Shown: positions 48,961-58,432, numbered from the stretch's first letter. The stretch: 64,000 nt of DNA from Burkholderiaceae bacterium (GCA_017992055.1 JAGOPK010000011.1:108281-172280), one strand, 5' to 3'. The notes: a model not told the origin generated them from the letters alone. A program made the numbers and translations.

Positions 48961-51246
48961 ATGGCAGCTGGAAGCGGATTGCCGACAGGGTTCACTCGAC
49001 GTGCGGCCTTGTTGCTGCCGACTTGTGGTTTGGGTGTCGCGATGGCCGCAGATTCGGTGCGCTCGGATCGCGGTGGCATCGCAACATGGGCACCTCTGAG
49101 AGAGCAGGCGCTCGAAGTCGATGCCGGCTCCGTGCTCGATTTCTCCTCCCTGGTCGAGGCCGGTCCGGCGGGGCGCCATGGCTGGGCGCAGGCGCTGGCC
49201 GATGGTCACATCGGCTTCGAGAAGCGGGCCACGCCGCAGCGCTTCTTCTCGGCCTCGTTCCAGTTCGCGCCGGGCAATGGCGGTTTCCCTGATCGCGACG
49301 AGGCGCGGCGCCTGGTCGCGCAACTGGTGCGCACCGGCTACAACGCGGTCCGCCTGCAGTGCGTGGAGCAGCAACTGATGTCCGGCCAGCAGCAGGACTT
49401 CGACTTCCAGCCCGAGCAGTTCGACCGCTTCCAGTTCTTTCTGGCCGAGCTCAAGCGCCAGGGCGTGTATGCGGTGATCGACATCGCCTATATCGACAAC
49501 GGCGCCTATGGCGGCGTGTTCCCGCACCGCTGGGTGCGCACCGGGCGGCAGTTCCGCCGCGATCTGCTGGTCGATGACGATGCCGCCGCCCACTGGAAGC
49601 GCCTGCTGCAGCGCATGCTGGGCCAGCGCAATCCGCACACCGGCACCGTGCCGCTGCAGGACCCCTCGCTGCTGTGCCTGGTGTTCAGCAACGAGGGCGG
49701 CCTGATCGAGCTGGCCTTCCGCGGCGGCGGTGGCTGGAACGCCACGCTGCCCGAGGTCTATGCCGAGCCGTTCCGCCAGTGGCTGGCCAAGCGCTATCCG
49801 GCCGAGGCCGACTGGCGCCGCGCCTGGGGCAGCGAGGCCGGTGCCGACGAGTCGTTGGCCACGCGGGTGCGCCTGCCGGCGCGGCTGCGTGTCACCGGGG
49901 CGCGCCAGCGCGACTTCATGCGCTTCGTGGTCGATTGCGAGCAGCAGGCCTTCCGCTGGCAGCTGGCCCATGCCCAGTCGCTGGGCTATCGTGGCCTGGC
50001 CACCTCGTACAACAACTGGGCGTGGCTGCACAGCGACATCACGCGCTCGGCCCTGCCGGTGGTCGACCTGCATGCCTACCACGCCCATCCCACGGGCTTC
50101 GTCGAGCCGGGGTCCACGGTGCCGGGCGAGAGCTCGCTGCCCGGCGCCGCCGCCTACCTGCGTGAGCTGTTCGCCTCGCGCCAGTGGGGCAAGCCGTTCA
50201 TCGTCACCGAGTACGGCCATGCGTTCTGGAACGGCCACCGGCGCGAGGCCAGCGCGCTGGCGCCGGCCTATGCGGCGCTGCAGGGTTGGGATCTGCTGAC
50301 CCAGTACTCCGAGAACTCGCTGCAGCTCAGCTACCAGGCACCGCAGCCGGCGCGGCGCGCGGCGATCTTTCCGTTCACCATCAGCACCGACCCCGTGCGC
50401 CGCACCGGCGAGCGCCTGGCGGCCCTGCTGTATGCACGCGGCGATGTGGCGCCTGCAAAGCGCCGCATCGAGTTCCGCGTCGATGCCCAGGCCGTGCTGT
50501 CGGCCAATGGCGGTTGGAGCCAGCTGGGCGATGCGCCGGGGCGGCTGGGCCTGGTGTCGGCCGTGGGCCTGGGCTTTGGCCGCGAGCCCTCGCCGGGCCG
50601 CGTGGTGCTGGACGAGGTGGACGACTTCATGGTCGACAAGTCGCGCACCGGCTACCAGGTGCTCAATGCGCTGGGCGGTCGCGGCCTGCGCCGCCGGCTC
50701 GAGGGTGCCGGCTGGGCGGATGCCGCGGCGCTGGCCAGCTTCGAGCGGGGTCGCCATGTCAGCGACACCGGCGAGCTGCAACTCGATGCGGGGGCCGGGC
50801 GCTTCAGCATCGAGACGGCGCGCACGGTGGCCTTGCTGGCGGCCTCGGCACCCGATGCGGTGGGCCCGCTGTCGCTGCAGCGCCTCAGCGTGCCGGCCCT
50901 GGTGGCGGCCTGCAGCATGGATGGGCGCGCACTGTCACAGAGCCGGCGCATCCTGCTGTTCGTGATCACCGACGCCACCAACACCGGTATCGAATTCCAG
51001 GACGAGGCGCGCACGCGCCTGCGCAAGCTGGGCACGCTGCCGGCCCTGGTGCAGCCGGTGCAGATTTCGCTGAGGCTGGCGCTGGCGGGCACGCCCGGTG
51101 GCCTGCAACTGCATGCGCTGGCGCAGAACGGGCGTCGCCTGCAGACGTTGCCGTTGCGCATGGACGGCAGCAATCTGCAGTGCGACATCGACACCGCGGC
51201 GCTGTCGTCCGGCCCCAGCCTGATGTTCGAACTGAGTTCCGAGTGA
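48961..51246 (+). CDS. Putative secreted glycoside hydrolase (clan A, GH5-like)
   Basis: A 761-residue protein with a twin-arginine-like signal (TRRAALLLPTCGLGVAMAA). Residues about 85-430 look like a GH-A TIM barrel: LVRTGYNAVRLQ, QGVYAVIDIAYIDN, then the acid/base candidate Glu245 in LCLVFSNEGGL and the nucleophile candidate Glu417 in KPFIVTEYGHAFWN. The remaining 330 residues are beta-rich. Such hydrolases in synthesis loci may trim or release the polymer. Family assignment is by the Glu motifs only. The first 40 codons are lower in GC than the rest, so a composition break falls near 49,100. Confidence 0.75.
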   Translation: MAAGSGLPTGFTRRAALLLPTCGLGVAMAADSVRSDRGGIATWAPLREQALEVDAGSVLDFSSLVEAGPAGRHGWAQALADGHIGFEKRATPQRFFSASFQFAPGNGGFPDRDEARRLVAQLVRTGYNAVRLQCVEQQLMSGQQQDFDFQPEQFDRFQFFLAELKRQGVYAVIDIAYIDNGAYGGVFPHRWVRTGRQFRRDLLVDDDAAAHWKRLLQRMLGQRNPHTGTVPLQDPSLLCLVFSNEGGLIELAFRGGGGWNATLPEVYAEPFRQWLAKRYPAEADWRRAWGSEAGADESLATRVRLPARLRVTGARQRDFMRFVVDCEQQAFRWQLAHAQSLGYRGLATSYNNWAWLHSDITRSALPVVDLHAYHAHPTGFVEPGSTVPGESSLPGAAAYLRELFASRQWGKPFIVTEYGHAFWNGHRREASALAPAYAALQGWDLLTQYSENSLQLSYQAPQPARRAAIFPFTISTDPVRRTGERLAALLYARGDVAPAKRRIEFRVDAQAVLSANGGWSQLGDAPGRLGLVSAVGLGFGREPSPGRVVLDEVDDFMVDKSRTGYQVLNALGGRGLRRRLEGAGWADAAALASFERGRHVSDTGELQLDAGAGRFSIETARTVALLAASAPDAVGPLSLQRLSVPALVAACSMDGRALSQSRRILLFVITDATNTGIEFQDEARTRLRKLGTLPALVQPVQISLRLALAGTPGGLQLHALAQNGRRLQTLPLRMDGSNLQCDIDTAALSSGPSLMFELSSE

Positions 51247-51251
51247 AGCCG

Positions 51252-52391
51252 ATGCCGTTGTCTCCGCCGAGCCCGGGCCGCCTGCGGGTGTGCCTGATCG
51301 CCCCGCACTTTGCCGAATATGCGCTGGCCCTGGCCCAGGCGCTGCAGACCGCCGGGGCCCAGGTGCTGCTGGTGGCCAGCCGCGAGAACCTGCTGGCCGA
51401 GATCGGTCCGGCGGCGCTGGTTGCTGCGGCCGGTGGCCCCGAGCTGCACCTGATCCACAAGTCGCGCAACCCGTTGAGCCTGCTGCTGCAGGCGCTGCGC
51501 CTGGTGGCCGTGGTGCGCCGCTTTGCGCCCCAGGTGCTGCATGTGCAGGAGGACTCCAAGGACGTGCTGGCGGCGGCGCTGCCCTGGCTGCCCAAGGTGC
51601 CGCTGCTGCTGACCATGCACGATCCCAAGCCGCATTCGGGCGACGACACAAGGGTGCGCACGCGCACCCGCCACGGCATCTACATCGAGCAACTGCGGCG
51701 CCGCGCCGATGCTGCGCTGGTGCATGGTCAGCGCCTGGTGGCCGATGCGCGCCAGGTGCTGGGCGGCCGCCAACGGCCGGTGCATGTGGTGCCGCACGGA
51801 CCGCTGGGCCAGGCCCTGGCGGCGAGCCAGAACGCGGAGCAGGAGGCCGGGCGTTGCCTGTTCTTCGGTCGCATCGAGGCCTACAAGGGCCTGCGGCACT
51901 TCATCGAAATGGTGCGCCGCCTGCGCGCCCAGGGCGTGATGGTGCGCGGTGTGGTCGCCGGCCGGGGCTCGGACCTGGAACCCAACCGCGAAGCGCTGCG
52001 CGATGCGCAGGCCTTTGAGTTGATCGAGCGCTTTCTGTCGCCCGAGGAAGTGGTGCGCGAGTTCCAGCGCGCCCGGGTGGTGGTGATGCCCTACGACAAT
52101 GCCACGCAGAGCGGCGTGGCCGCCTATGCCATCGGCGTGGGCCGCGGCGTGGTGGCGTTCGACGTCGGGGCGCTGTGCGAGATGGTCGACAATGGCCGCA
52201 CCGGCTTGCTGGTGCCTCATGGCGACATGCCCGCCCTGATGGCTGCGGTGCAGCGCGTGGTCCAGGACGACGGCTTGGCGCAGCACTTGCAAGAGCAGGC
52301 CCGGGCCCGTGCCGACGGAGAATTCTCCTGGCCCAGCATCGCCACCCGCACGCTGGCGGCCTACGCCGACATGGCGGCCGCCCGCGGCTGA
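51252..52391 (+). CDS. Glycosyltransferase family 4 enzyme
   Basis: A 379-residue GT-B glycosyltransferase. The N-terminal domain (LRVCLIAPHFAEYALALAQA, VLHVQEDSKDVLAAALPWLP, LLTMHDPKPHSGDD) is followed by the nucleotide-sugar domain (HVVPHGPLGQ, CLFFGRIEAYKGLRHFIEMV, VVREFQRARVVVMPYDNATQ). The usual EX7E motif is not clear: the region reads NATQSGVAAYAIG. An in-frame GTG nine bases earlier overlaps the hydrolase stop and could be the true start. It would add one sugar to the lipid-linked repeat unit; donor unknown. Confidence 0.88.
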   Translation: MPLSPPSPGRLRVCLIAPHFAEYALALAQALQTAGAQVLLVASRENLLAEIGPAALVAAAGGPELHLIHKSRNPLSLLLQALRLVAVVRRFAPQVLHVQEDSKDVLAAALPWLPKVPLLLTMHDPKPHSGDDTRVRTRTRHGIYIEQLRRRADAALVHGQRLVADARQVLGGRQRPVHVVPHGPLGQALAASQNAEQEAGRCLFFGRIEAYKGLRHFIEMVRRLRAQGVMVRGVVAGRGSDLEPNREALRDAQAFELIERFLSPEEVVREFQRARVVVMPYDNATQSGVAAYAIGVGRGVVAFDVGALCEMVDNGRTGLLVPHGDMPALMAAVQRVVQDDGLAQHLQEQARARADGEFSWPSIATRTLAAYADMAAARG

Positions 52392-52462
52392 AACGGCTTG
52401 CCACTGATCCTGCGCGTTACCAATCGTTACCAACCCCCGCAACCGGCCCGCTCACCCCGTCG

Positions 52463-53599
52463 ATGTCCAGCAAGCGCCCACCGTTGATCTATCTCGCCTG
52501 CCCATGGCATCCCTTTGGTGGCGGCATGTTCAAGGTCACCGACTACCTGGTGCAGCACCAGTCGGTCGATGACAGCCCGGCGCGGCTGTGCCCGCTGGAC
52601 ACGCGGGGCGGCGGGCATGTGGCGATGTCGCTGTACTACATGCCCAAGGCCATGGCCACCCTGCTGTGGCGGCGGCTCACCGGGCGTCTGGCCGGCGTGC
52701 ACATCAACATGGCCGAGCGCGCCAGCGCGGCGCGCAAGGGCCTGCTGGTGGTGTATGCGCGGCTGATCGGCGCGCGGGTGCTGATCCACATGCATGCGGC
52801 GCAGATGCACCATGTCTACCGCGGCATGCCCGGCTGGGGCCAGGCCCTGCTGCGCTGGGTGTTCTCGCTGGCCCACGAGGTGGTGGTGCTGGGCGATGCG
52901 GCGCGCAGCTTCGTGCTGCAGGACCTGCACTGCGATCCGGCCCGCGTGCATTCGGTGATCAATGGCGTACCCGGGCCCAGGCTGCCCCGGCGTGCCGAGG
53001 GCAGCCAGGACAAGTTGCGCGTGCTGTTCCTGGGCAATCTGCTCGAGCGCAAGGGCCTGTCCGATCTGCTGCAGGCCTTCACCCGCATCCGCACGCCCGC
53101 CGATCGCTGGCAGGCCACGGTGGCCGGTGGCGGCGATGTGGATGGATATCGCGCAAAGTCAGCGGCCCTGGGGCTGGAACCCCAGGTGAGCTTCTTCGGC
53201 TGGGCCCGCCAGGACCAGGCCGCCGAGCTGCTGTCGCAGGCCGACGTGCTGGTGCTGCCGTCCTACGACGAGGGCCTGCCGCTGGTGATCCTGGAGGCGC
53301 TGGCGCATGGCGTGGCCGTGGTGTGCACGCCGGTGGGCGAGATCCCGCACACGCTGGAGGACGGCAAGCATGCGCTGTTCGTGCAGCCCGGCGATGTGGA
53401 CGGCATCGCCGCCGCGCTCGACCGCCTGATGGCCGAGCCCGAGCTGCGCCGCAAGCTGGAGCGCGAAGGCCACGCCACCTACCGCGAGCGCTTCTCGATG
53501 CATGCGTTCTTCGATGCCGTGGCCCAGGTGCACCAGCGTGTGTTCGGCATCAGTGCGCGCTTTGACGAGGCCGGCAGCGCCCGGGGGCACGGCGGATGA
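52463..53599 (+). CDS. Glycosyltransferase family 4 enzyme
   Basis: A 378-residue GT-B retaining glycosyltransferase. It opens PLIYLACPWHPFGGGMFKVT; the second domain has VLFLGNLLERKGLSDLLQAF and the EX7E motif in YDEGLPLVILEALAHGVAV, followed by GEIPHTLEDG. This is a better match to group 1 transferases than the preceding gene. The frame is open upstream, but the ATG at 52463 is the first good start after the preceding gene. It overlaps the GMC oxidoreductase start by four bases. Confidence 0.91.
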   Translation: MSSKRPPLIYLACPWHPFGGGMFKVTDYLVQHQSVDDSPARLCPLDTRGGGHVAMSLYYMPKAMATLLWRRLTGRLAGVHINMAERASAARKGLLVVYARLIGARVLIHMHAAQMHHVYRGMPGWGQALLRWVFSLAHEVVVLGDAARSFVLQDLHCDPARVHSVINGVPGPRLPRRAEGSQDKLRVLFLGNLLERKGLSDLLQAFTRIRTPADRWQATVAGGGDVDGYRAKSAALGLEPQVSFFGWARQDQAAELLSQADVLVLPSYDEGLPLVILEALAHGVAVVCTPVGEIPHTLEDGKHALFVQPGDVDGIAAALDRLMAEPELRRKLEREGHATYRERFSMHAFFDAVAQVHQRVFGISARFDEAGSARGHGG

Positions 53600-55284
53600 T
53601 CGAGAGCGCCGAAGCCATCGAGTCGGGCACCATGCTGCAGGCCGATGTGTGCATCGTCGGCGCCGGCGCCGCCGGCATCAGCCTGGCCCTGGCCCTGCGC
53701 GACACCGGCCTGGAGGTGCTGCTGCTCGAGGGTGGGCTGGAGCAACAGGATCGGCGGGCCCAGGCCTTGATGGAAGGCGAGGTGGCCGATCCGGCGCTGC
53801 ACAGCCCGCCAGTGTTCTACCGGCAGCGGCGCCTGGGGGGCGCCACCACGATCTGGGGCGGACGCTGCGTGCCTCTGGACCCGCTGGACTTCGAGGCGCG
53901 CGAGGCCGTGCCGGGCAGCGGCTGGCCGATCGGCTATGACGAGGTGGCGCGCCACTACCCGGCAGCCAGCCGCCTGTGCGAGGCCGGGCAGGGCGGCTAC
54001 AGCGCAGGCAGCGCCTTGCCCGCCGGCACGCCGCCGATGTTTGCGGCGGCGCTGGGCAATGGCGTCACGGCCGAGGGGCTGGAGCGTTTCAGCTGCCCCA
54101 CAGACTTTGGCGCGCGCTATCGCGACCGCCTGGCCCATGCCCGCAAGCTGCGGCTGATCACCGGCGTGAACTGCACGGCCGTGCGCCTGCACGGCGATGG
54201 CCGCCAGGTGCAGCACCTGGACCTGGCCACCCTCGACGGCCGGCGGCTGCAGGCCCAGGCCCGGGCCGTGGTGCTGGCGGTGGGCGGGCTGGAGACGCCG
54301 CGGCTGCTGCTGGCCTCGCGCGATGTGCACCACGCCGGCCTGGGCAATGCGCACGATGTGGTGGGCCGCTACTACATGTGCCACCTGGCCGGCAGCGTGG
54401 GCATGCTCAAGCTGGCCGGGCCCACCGCGGCGGTGCGCCATGGCTATGAGCGCAGCGACGACGGCGTCTACATCCGTCGCCGCCTGGCATTGACGGCCGA
54501 GAGCCAGCGCCAGCTGGGCGTGGCCAACATGGTGGCGCGGCTGCACTTTCCGTCGGTGGCCGATCCGGCGCATGGCAGCAGCGTGCTGTCGGGCATCTTC
54601 TTGTCGCGCCGCCTGCTCAGCCACGAGTACAGCCGCCGGGTGGCCAATGCGCAGGACGGTGGCCTCAAGCCGACGCTGCGCCACCTGGGCAACGTGCTGC
54701 GCTATCCCCATGACGCGGCGGGCTTCCTGGCCCACTGGCTGCTGATGCACCATGTGGCACCGCGGCGCTTTCCGTCGGTGATTCTGAAGAACCGCGCCAA
54801 CCGCTTCAGCCTGGAGATCAACGCCGAGCAGCGGCCCCTGGCCGAGAGCCGGGTCAGTCTGGTCCAGGCGGCCGACGCCCTGGGCATGCCGCGGTTGAAG
54901 GTCGATTGGCGCTACCACCGCGCCGACATCGACAGCGTGGGCCGCTCGCTGCAGCAGATCAGCCGATCGGTGGCTCAGGCGGGGCTGGGCGAGTACAGCT
55001 TCGATGAGGCCCGCCTGGAGCAGGACCTGACCTGCTTCGGCGCCTATGGCGGCCACCACATTGGCACGGCGCGCATGGGCACCGATGTGCGCAGCAGCGT
55101 GGTCGATGCCAACTGCCAGGTGCACGGCGTCGAGAACCTCTGGATTGCCAGCAGCGCCGTGTTCCCGACCTCGGGCCAGGCCAATCCCACGCTCAGCATC
55201 GTGGCGCTGAGCCTGAGGCTGGCCGAGCACCTTGCGCCGCGGTTGAGCGGTCGCGCACTGGACGCCGCTGCAGCGGTTGCGTGA
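53596..55284 (+). CDS. GMC-family FAD oxidoreductase
   Basis: A 562-residue flavoprotein. The dinucleotide-binding motif is VCIVGAGAAGISLALALRDT with LLLEGG at the second strand; the C-terminal GMC block is GGHHIGTARMGT and NLWIASSAVFPTSGQANPTL. GMC enzymes oxidise alcohols and sugars (glucose dehydrogenase, cholesterol oxidase and others). A GMC gene translationally coupled (four-base overlaps on both sides) inside an exopolysaccharide locus is unusual. It may oxidise a sugar of the repeat unit or a precursor (inference). No signal peptide is seen, so a cytoplasmic location is likely. Confidence 0.9.
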   Translation: MIESAEAIESGTMLQADVCIVGAGAAGISLALALRDTGLEVLLLEGGLEQQDRRAQALMEGEVADPALHSPPVFYRQRRLGGATTIWGGRCVPLDPLDFEAREAVPGSGWPIGYDEVARHYPAASRLCEAGQGGYSAGSALPAGTPPMFAAALGNGVTAEGLERFSCPTDFGARYRDRLAHARKLRLITGVNCTAVRLHGDGRQVQHLDLATLDGRRLQAQARAVVLAVGGLETPRLLLASRDVHHAGLGNAHDVVGRYYMCHLAGSVGMLKLAGPTAAVRHGYERSDDGVYIRRRLALTAESQRQLGVANMVARLHFPSVADPAHGSSVLSGIFLSRRLLSHEYSRRVANAQDGGLKPTLRHLGNVLRYPHDAAGFLAHWLLMHHVAPRRFPSVILKNRANRFSLEINAEQRPLAESRVSLVQAADALGMPRLKVDWRYHRADIDSVGRSLQQISRSVAQAGLGEYSFDEARLEQDLTCFGAYGGHHIGTARMGTDVRSSVVDANCQVHGVENLWIASSAVFPTSGQANPTLSIVALSLRLAEHLAPRLSGRALDAAAAVA

Positions 55285-56276
55285 GGATCGTGATGCGCGT
55301 GCTGGTTCTTGGCGGGGCAGGGTTTGTGGGGCGTCGCGTGGTGGCGCAGCTTCAGCAGGCCGGCGGCTTCGAGGTCAGTGCCGCGTCGCGCCATCCGCGG
55401 GCCACGCCGGGCGTGCGCACGCTGAGCCTGGATGCGCGCGACAGCGGTGCGCTGGGCACGGTGCTGCGCGAGCACGATGCGCTGGTCAACTGCGTCACCG
55501 GCAGCGGCCCGGACATCCTGGCCAATGCCGCCAGCCTGCTGCAGGCCCTGCCCGGCAGCGGTTGCCGCCGGCTGGTTCACATGAGCTCGATGGCCGCGTT
55601 CGGCGATGTCGACGGCGATGTCGATGACGAAACCCCGCTGGGCAGCGGTGGGGGCTGGTATGCCCAGGCCAAGCGCGATGCCGAACTGCAGATCTCGACC
55701 CTGGTCGGTCCGGAGATGGGTGTGGCCCTGCTGCGCCCCGGCTGCGTGCACGGTCCGGGAAGCCACCTGTGGGTGGAGCGTGTTGGCGACTGGCTGCGCC
55801 AGCGCCGCCTGGGGGACCTGGGCGCGATCGGCGATGGCTGGAGCAACCTGGTTCACGTGGACGATGTGGCCCGGGCCACGGTGCGTGCGCTCCAGGTGGC
55901 ATTGCCCGCGGATGCCCCGCTGCGGGTCAACCTGGCTGCGCCGGACAGCCCGCGCTGGAACGACTACTTCACGGCACTGGCCGTGGCGCTGGGTTCGACA
56001 CCGGTCCGTCGCATCCATCCGCGACAATTGCAGCTGGACGCCTACCTTGCTGCCGTGCCGCTGCGCCTGTGGGAACGCGTTGCACCGCGGCTGCACGTCT
56101 CTGCGGCCCTGGTGCCGCCGGCTCTGCCGCCATCGCTGCTGAAGCTGTTTGCGCAGCACCGGCGGCTGCGCTCGACCCAAGCCACCTCGGGGCTGGGTCT
56201 GCGCTGGACTTCATTCGCCGAAGGCGTGGCCGATTCCGCCCGCTGGTATCGCTCTAGCCGTCATCTTGCTCCATGA
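55281..56276 (+). CDS. NAD-dependent epimerase/dehydratase-family protein
   Basis: A 331-residue short-chain dehydrogenase of the extended type. VLVLGGAGFVGRRVVAQLQQ is the NAD-binding GxxGxxG motif. The catalytic region shows SSMAAFGD and, about 25 residues later, WYAQAKRDAELQ, a YxxxK motif (Y-A-Q-A-K). It probably modifies a nucleotide sugar or lipid-linked sugar. The GTG at 55281 overlaps the GMC stop; the ATG at 55293 is an alternative. The stop overlaps the Alg14-like gene by four bases. Confidence 0.88.
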   Translation: MRIVMRVLVLGGAGFVGRRVVAQLQQAGGFEVSAASRHPRATPGVRTLSLDARDSGALGTVLREHDALVNCVTGSGPDILANAASLLQALPGSGCRRLVHMSSMAAFGDVDGDVDDETPLGSGGGWYAQAKRDAELQISTLVGPEMGVALLRPGCVHGPGSHLWVERVGDWLRQRRLGDLGAIGDGWSNLVHVDDVARATVRALQVALPADAPLRVNLAAPDSPRWNDYFTALAVALGSTPVRRIHPRQLQLDAYLAAVPLRLWERVAPRLHVSAALVPPALPPSLLKLFAQHRRLRSTQATSGLGLRWTSFAEGVADSARWYRSSRHLAP

Positions 56277-56770
56277 ACCGATTGCCGTCCGCATCTGACA
56301 AGCCGTTGAAACTGGTGGCTGGCGCCTCCACGGGCGGGCACGTCAACGAGCTGCTGAATCTGCTGGACGCTGCGGGCGCGCACTGGCCGGTGATGCCGCA
56401 GGCCTATGTCACGACCATGCAGATCGGCGTGAAGAGCTTCGACCGCTTCGGCCAGCCGGTGCATGTGCTGGGCGAGGGCGACCGCACCAAGCCCCTGCAA
56501 TCGCTGATGGTGCTGTGGCGCGCCCTGGTCACCGCCTGGAAGCTGCGGCCCGATGTGGTGGTGACCACGGGCTCCATGCCGCTGGCCTTGTTCTCCTTCT
56601 GGGCCAAGCTGTTTGGCGCGCGCATTGTCTGGATCGACAGCGTGGCCCAGGTGGAGCGCATGTCGCTGAGCGGGCGGCTGGCCAGCCGCTTTGCCGACCT
56701 GTGCCTGGTGCAGTGGCCCGGCGTGGCGCAGGGCAAGAAGGGCGTGGAGTACGCGGGAGAGCTGTTTTGA
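56273..56770 (+). CDS. Alg14-like glycosyltransferase subunit
   Basis: A 165-residue protein of the Alg14/PssD type, the membrane-associated acceptor-binding half of a split GT-28 transferase. GASTGGHVNELLNLLD carries the glycine-rich motif of GT28; the hydrophobic segment LALFSFWAKLFGARIVWIDS probably associates with the membrane. It needs the Alg13-like partner encoded next (four-base overlap, TTGA). Donor sugar not determinable; UDP-GlcNAc or UDP-GlcA are the known donors of the family. Confidence 0.88.
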   Translation: MNRLPSASDKPLKLVAGASTGGHVNELLNLLDAAGAHWPVMPQAYVTTMQIGVKSFDRFGQPVHVLGEGDRTKPLQSLMVLWRALVTAWKLRPDVVVTTGSMPLALFSFWAKLFGARIVWIDSVAQVERMSLSGRLASRFADLCLVQWPGVAQGKKGVEYAGELF

Positions 56771-57255
56771 TCTTCGTCACGGTGGGCAGCATGTTCCCGT
56801 TTGATCGCCTGATCCGGGCGATGGACGAGCATGTCGCGGCCGGGCGCATCACCGACGAGGTGGTGGCCCAGATCGGCTCGGGCGACTACGAACCCAGGCA
56901 TCTGCGGTTTGAGCGCTTCATGGAGAAGCAGCCTTTCGAGCATCTGCTGCGCACGGCCGACTGCATCGTCTCGCATGCCGGCATCGGCTCCATCGCCACC
57001 GCGCTGGCCCATGAAAAGCCGATGCTGGTGATGCCGCGCCTGCAGCGCCATGGCGAGCATGTCAATGACCACCAGGTGGCCACGGCGAGGAAGTACGCCG
57101 AGCTCGGGCATGTGCTGGTGGCGTATGACGAGGCGGAGATCGTGCCGGTGCTGGCGCGCCTGCCGACATTCCGGCCGGCGCCCCGTGTGGTCAACACGGA
57201 TGGTGTGGCCGAGCGGGTGGGCCGGTTCCTGCGTCAGGCAATGCAGCAGCGGTGA
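56767..57255 (+). CDS. Alg13-like glycosyltransferase subunit
   Basis: A 162-residue protein of the Alg13/PssE type, the catalytic UDP-sugar-binding half of the split transferase. IFVTVGSMFPFDRLIRAMDE is the family opening, and ADCIVSHAGIGSIATALAHE and MLVMPRLQRHGEHVNDHQVA form the UDP-sugar-binding region. The start is TTG, overlapping the stop of the Alg14-like gene; no ATG is available before the conserved block. The pair would act on the lipid-linked intermediate. Confidence 0.88.
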   Translation: MIFVTVGSMFPFDRLIRAMDEHVAAGRITDEVVAQIGSGDYEPRHLRFERFMEKQPFEHLLRTADCIVSHAGIGSIATALAHEKPMLVMPRLQRHGEHVNDHQVATARKYAELGHVLVAYDEAEIVPVLARLPTFRPAPRVVNTDGVAERVGRFLRQAMQQR

Positions 57256-57297
57256 TGTGTGTCTATTTGGATCGATTGACTTCAGGAGAGTGAAAGA

Positions 57298-58383
57298 ATG
57301 ATCAGACTCGGCATGGTGGGCCTCGGCAAGATGGGCCTTTCACACTTGGCCATCGCCAGGGCGCACCCGGACATCGAACTGGTGGCCGCCTGCGACACCA
57401 CGGCCTATCTGACCGATGTGCTGACCAAGTACACCGGGCTCAAGTGCTACGACGACCTCGACCGCATGCTGGCCGAGGAGAAGCTGGATGCGGTGCTGGT
57501 GTCCACGCCGTCCAAGCTGCATGCATCCATGGTGCAGAAGGCGCTGGAGCGTGGCCTGCACGTGTTCTGCGAGAAGCCGTTCGTGCTGGATGTCGCCGAC
57601 GGCGAGCGCCTGGTCCAGCTGGCTGAAAGCAAGGGCCTGGTCACCCAGGTCGGCTACCACTACCGCTTCGTCGGTGCCTTCCAGGAGGCGGCGCGCATCG
57701 TCCGCTCGGGCGCCATCGGCACCGTGCACCATGTGCGGGCCGAGGCCTATGGCCCGGTGGTGCTGCGTGCCAAGGGCGGCACTTGGCGCTCGGCCAAGAG
57801 CGAGGGCGGCGGCGCGCTGTACGACTATGCCTGCCATGCCATCGACCTGGTCAACAGCATTGCCGGCGTGCCCACGGCCGTGAGCGGCGTGGTCCGCCAT
57901 GGCGTGTTCTCGCGCGATGTCGAGGACGAGGTCTATTGCTCGCTGCACTACACCGATGGCGCCAGCGGCCAGCTGTGCGTGAACTGGAGCGACGAGAGCT
58001 TCCGCAAGATGAGCACCAAGGTGTCGGTCTGGGGCACCAATGGCCGCATCACCGCCGACCGGCAGGAATGCCAGATCTACCTGCGTGAACCCAGCCCGGC
58101 ACTGCCCGATACACCGGCTGGCTGGACGGTGCGCTACACCACCGAGCTGACCAAGGAAGTCTGGTACTACCTGCGGGGCGAGGAGTACTCGGCCCAGATC
58201 GACTACTTCGTGCGCAGCATCGAAAACCGCCGCCTGGACGGCGAGAACAGCTTCCGCTCGGCACTGCATGCCGATCGCGTGGTGTCCATGATCCTCGCCG
58301 AGAGCGGTGGCAGCGGCCCTTCGGCCGGCTTCACCACCAGTGCGCAACCGGCCAAGGGCCTTCTCGGCCGCCTGTTCGGCTGA
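57298..58383 (+). CDS. Gfo/Idh/MocA-family oxidoreductase
   Basis: A 361-residue NAD(P)-dependent oxidoreductase. The Rossmann motif is LGMVGLGKMGLSHLAIARAH; the conserved EKP motif is in HVFCEKPFVLDVADGERL; the second domain has GGALYDYACHAIDLVNSIAG with the catalytic histidine region. These enzymes form or interconvert sugar units, for example oxidising UDP-sugar carbons. An AGGAG-like RBS precedes the ATG. It lies 42 bases after the Alg13-like gene and 49 bases before a protein of unknown family. Confidence 0.9.
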   Translation: MIRLGMVGLGKMGLSHLAIARAHPDIELVAACDTTAYLTDVLTKYTGLKCYDDLDRMLAEEKLDAVLVSTPSKLHASMVQKALERGLHVFCEKPFVLDVADGERLVQLAESKGLVTQVGYHYRFVGAFQEAARIVRSGAIGTVHHVRAEAYGPVVLRAKGGTWRSAKSEGGGALYDYACHAIDLVNSIAGVPTAVSGVVRHGVFSRDVEDEVYCSLHYTDGASGQLCVNWSDESFRKMSTKVSVWGTNGRITADRQECQIYLREPSPALPDTPAGWTVRYTTELTKEVWYYLRGEEYSAQIDYFVRSIENRRLDGENSFRSALHADRVVSMILAESGGSGPSAGFTTSAQPAKGLLGRLFG

Positions 58384-58432
58384 GCCGGATTGCTGCAGCT
58401 CACACAACCTATCCAGATCAGAGGCTCTAGTG

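Noticed and set aside
52415-52434. Direct repeat CGTTACCAA twice between two glycosyltransferases
   Set aside because: Only two short copies in a 71-base gap within an operon; likely chance.
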